Shown one piece after another: positions 39,829 through 41,773 of a stretch of DNA of 41,773 bases. Within the stretch, counting starts at the first letter, position 1; every line of letters begins with the position of its first letter. Source of the DNA: Candidatus Nomurabacteria bacterium (GTDB taxonomy: Bacteria; Patescibacteriota; Minisyncoccia; Phycocordibacterales; UBA9973); assembly GCA_943359365.1 (NCBI GenBank), contig CALRHG010000003.1, positions 1-41,773 of the forward strand, written 5' to 3'. The translations under genes and the position numbers were made by a program. The notes beneath the pieces were generated by a model. The model saw only the letters and a list, made by a program, of their open reading frames with translations. It searched no databases and was not told where the DNA came from.

Positions 39829-41040
39829 TTATTCCCCGATGATGACAATAACCACCGTTTCATTATGAAAAGCCGAATTGCATTTTTCAATATTGCGAAC
39901 TTCCCCGCCAAGAGGCGCCTGTTCGCCGTAAGTATAAAAACCGATGAGCGGAACTTTGTTGCCGATGACTTGCTGAATCGCGCTGATTTCGTCGCCGGAT
40001 TTATTTCCGAAAAGTTTGTTGCGGGCGATGCAATTGAAAATGACCACTGCTTTCGGACTCCCGCCGTCGAGCTGCTTCATCGCATCTTCTGCCGCAATCT
40101 TCGCCACTTTCACCGCCTCTTCGCGACTGCCTACCATCAGACGAATTTCAGAACCTTCTGGAATTTCCGCCGCGCAAGTAATCGAACCCTCTTTGTTGAC
40201 CGTAATCGGGTCGCGGATGAGGAGCTCGTCGCTGCCTTCCACTTTCATGCCGAGCGGATAAGTGACCGCAAGCTTTGCCAGCGTCTCGGTGCGGAGCACT
40301 TTCGCTTCCTCCTCGCCGAAATAATCTTCGTAAATTTTTATCGCCGGAGCGCCATTGATCTCATGCACGACTGCGCCTTCGGACTTGGTGACCTTCATCG
40401 GTTCGCCGACAGGAATCCAGCCATGTTTCACCCCGATACCGATTTTGAAATTGCCGGCCATGCCAAGGCCTACTATCGCGCCAGAATACACTTTATCATT
40501 CATGTACTGATATGTTTTTTTGAAAAGAAAATCATCGCCCGAAGCCCCGCCCACCACCGGAAAATGCGCGCCCAGAGAATCCAACACTCCGAGAACGGTG
40601 TCGGCTCCGTTGCCCGCAAGCACATCCGGTATCATCATAAAAGCTTTAAGGCCATCTTTCGCCTGTTCTTTTACTTTATCGGCCGCGACTTTTCCGGCCG
40701 CACGCGGACCCGCCGCGATATTTTCTCCGACACCAACGAAATATTTTATATCCGGAGACTTAATAGCCATAATGGTGACAGACCGATGCAATTTAATAGG
40801 TCCCGTCGTATTGATCTCTCCGGAAGTCGATGAGCCGATGAGGATCGCACTTTTGTTCACTGATCGAATCCCGTCAAGCATCTTCTGCTGGTCGAATTTA
40901 ATTGAAGCAAAAACAATCAGAAGATCCGGACTCCTGTCGCCTAATTGTTCCAGCGCATCTTCGCACGCATTCACTCCGACCGCATAAGAATCATCCCCAT
41001 AAGCCGTACCCACACTCGCTTTTATTCCTTGTTCACTCAT
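39829..41040 (-). CDS. FIST_N/FIST_C domain sensory protein
   Basis: LIVFASIKFDQQKMLDGI, ILIGSSTSGEI, FPVVGGASGDDFLF, PLIGFYTYGEQAPLGG. Confidence 0.85.
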   Translation of the reverse strand: MSEQGIKASVGTAYGDDSYAVGVNACEDALEQLGDRSPDLLIVFASIKFDQQKMLDGIRSVNKSAILIGSSTSGEINTTGPIKLHRSVTIMAIKSPDIKYFVGVGENIAAGPRAAGKVAADKVKEQAKDGLKAFMMIPDVLAGNGADTVLGVLDSLGAHFPVVGGASGDDFLFKKTYQYMNDKVYSGAIVGLGMAGNFKIGIGVKHGWIPVGEPMKVTKSEGAVVHEINGAPAIKIYEDYFGEEEAKVLRTETLAKLAVTYPLGMKVEGSDELLIRDPITVNKEGSITCAAEIPEGSEIRLMVGSREEAVKVAKIAAEDAMKQLDGGSPKAVVIFNCIARNKLFGNKSGDEISAIQQVIGNKVPLIGFYTYGEQAPLGGEVRNIEKCNSAFHNETVVIVIIGE

Positions 41041-41126
41041 AAAAATAAATAGTTAATTTGTAACTGCTTAATTATACAACTATCGGCAAATACTAACAAC
41101 ACTCACCCATATACGTATATAAATAC

Positions 41127-41456
41127 TTATATATTTCCCCCATACATTTCCTTTTTTATTTTTTGCAACTCGGCGATTGTTTTTGGATCGGTAATTTTTA
41201 GAAAGCGGGCGAATTTTTTGCCTTCTTTGGCGACATCTTCCATGAACATTCCGATGGGCCGAATATCGAAAAGTTTTCCGGCCTTGTAGACCGAGGATTC
41301 ATATAGAGGGCGATACACTACGAAATATTTTCCCTCTTCTTCCGTATGATGCCCGACGCCGACGACTTCGTAGGCGTAGTTATTTACCGGCCCTTTTGGA
41401 TCATGCTTGTAATGATAATAGAAGCCTTTTTCGGGAATTTTGTTTGGAGCTTTCAT
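41127..41456 (-). CDS. DUF1653-type protein
   Basis: YEVVGVGHHTEEEGKYFVVYRPLYESSVY..KLFDIRPIGMFMEDV. Confidence 0.7.
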   Translation of the reverse strand: MKAPNKIPEKGFYYHYKHDPKGPVNNYAYEVVGVGHHTEEEGKYFVVYRPLYESSVYKAGKLFDIRPIGMFMEDVAKEGKKFARFLKITDPKTIAELQKIKKEMYGGNI

Positions 41457-41463
41457 AAATTAA

Positions 41464-41469
41464 ATTATA
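41464..41469 (-). promoter_or_regulatory. -10 TATAAT, 7 nt upstream of DUF1653 ATG
   Basis: TATAAT-ttaattt-ATG on minus strand. Confidence 0.5.
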
Positions 41470-41498
41470 TCACTAAGCAGGTTCAAACTTTGTCCAAC

Positions 41499-41590
41499 TG
41501 GCGGAGCCGGGCGGATTCGAACCGCCGAGGGGTTTTGAAGCCCCTGCCTCTTTAGCAAAGAGGTACGTTAGACCGCTCTGACACGGCTCC
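41499..41590 (-). tRNA. tRNA-Ser(GCT), CCA encoded
   Basis: GGAGCCG/CGGCTCC acceptor, CCTCT-TTGCTAA-AGAGG anticodon arm, GGCGG-TTCGAAT-CCGCC; D-stem looks weak. Confidence 0.92.
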
Positions 41591-41680
41591 ATATGTAATC
41601 AATTACGTAATTAATTACTTAATTACTCTAGCATACTCGCACCTTTTTTCCATTTTTTGTGTTAAACTCCCAATGTATTT

Positions 41681-41770
41681 GGACAGATGGGTGAGTGGTT
41701 TAAACCAGCGGTTTACTAAACCGCCGTTCCCTTAAAAGAACCGTGGGTTCGAATCCCACTCTGTCCGCCA
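41681..41770 (+). tRNA. tRNA-Ser-like class II tRNA with anticodon ACT, CCA encoded
   Basis: GGACAGA/TCTGTCC acceptor, GGT/ACC D-stem, GCGGT-TTACTAA-ACCGC, variable arm GTTC..GAAC, GTGGG-TTCGAAT-CCCAC. Confidence 0.9.
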
Positions 41771-41773
41771 AAA

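Noticed and set aside
39865-40833. 322-aa plus-strand ORF opposite the FIST gene
   Set aside because: Antisense to a clear FIST protein; composition (Phe/Arg/His-rich, no domain) is typical of a shadow frame.

Overview
About 41.8 kb of compact, AT-leaning bacterial chromosome. Gene content and reduced domain architectures look like a Candidate Phyla Radiation / Patescibacteria (Parcubacteria-like) genome; this is inference, there is no 16S here. Main blocks: (1) rpmF-nusB/Nudix-rnc-smc-like cluster, thrS, Nudix, gyrB; (2) doxX-truB-uvrD/nuclease-trhO-pheS-pheT operon beside tRNA-Ser(GGA); (3) ligA downstream of minor pilins and pilD, then a large type IV pilus (T4P) locus: four tandem-type pilins, pilC, pilT, a receiver protein, pilB, pilP-like, pilO, pilN, pilM, interrupted by a RAYT-type Y1 transposase, with comFC divergent from pilM; (4) a coupled DedA / GT4 glycosyltransferase / alpha-beta hydrolase operon and a sphingomyelin-synthase-like PAP2 protein; (5) an ATP-grasp gene with an attenuator-like leader and a FIST / histidine kinase / dual-receiver operon; (6) DUF1653 and two facing tRNA-Ser genes, one with anticodon ACT. 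Most interesting signals: in-frame palindromes inside ligA and other genes together with a RAYT whose flanking repeat also lies inside its own ORF; a shared TGTGKATAACT (DnaA-box-like) motif at three T4P promoters; many -10 boxes 6-10 nt from start codons (predicted leaderless mRNAs); tRNA-Ser(ACT); a small SMC with a Rad50-like CxxC hook; a NusB fused to a degenerate Nudix domain; and a hairpin masking the RBS and start of an orphan gene. All assignments are by reading protein and DNA motifs by eye; no searches were run.
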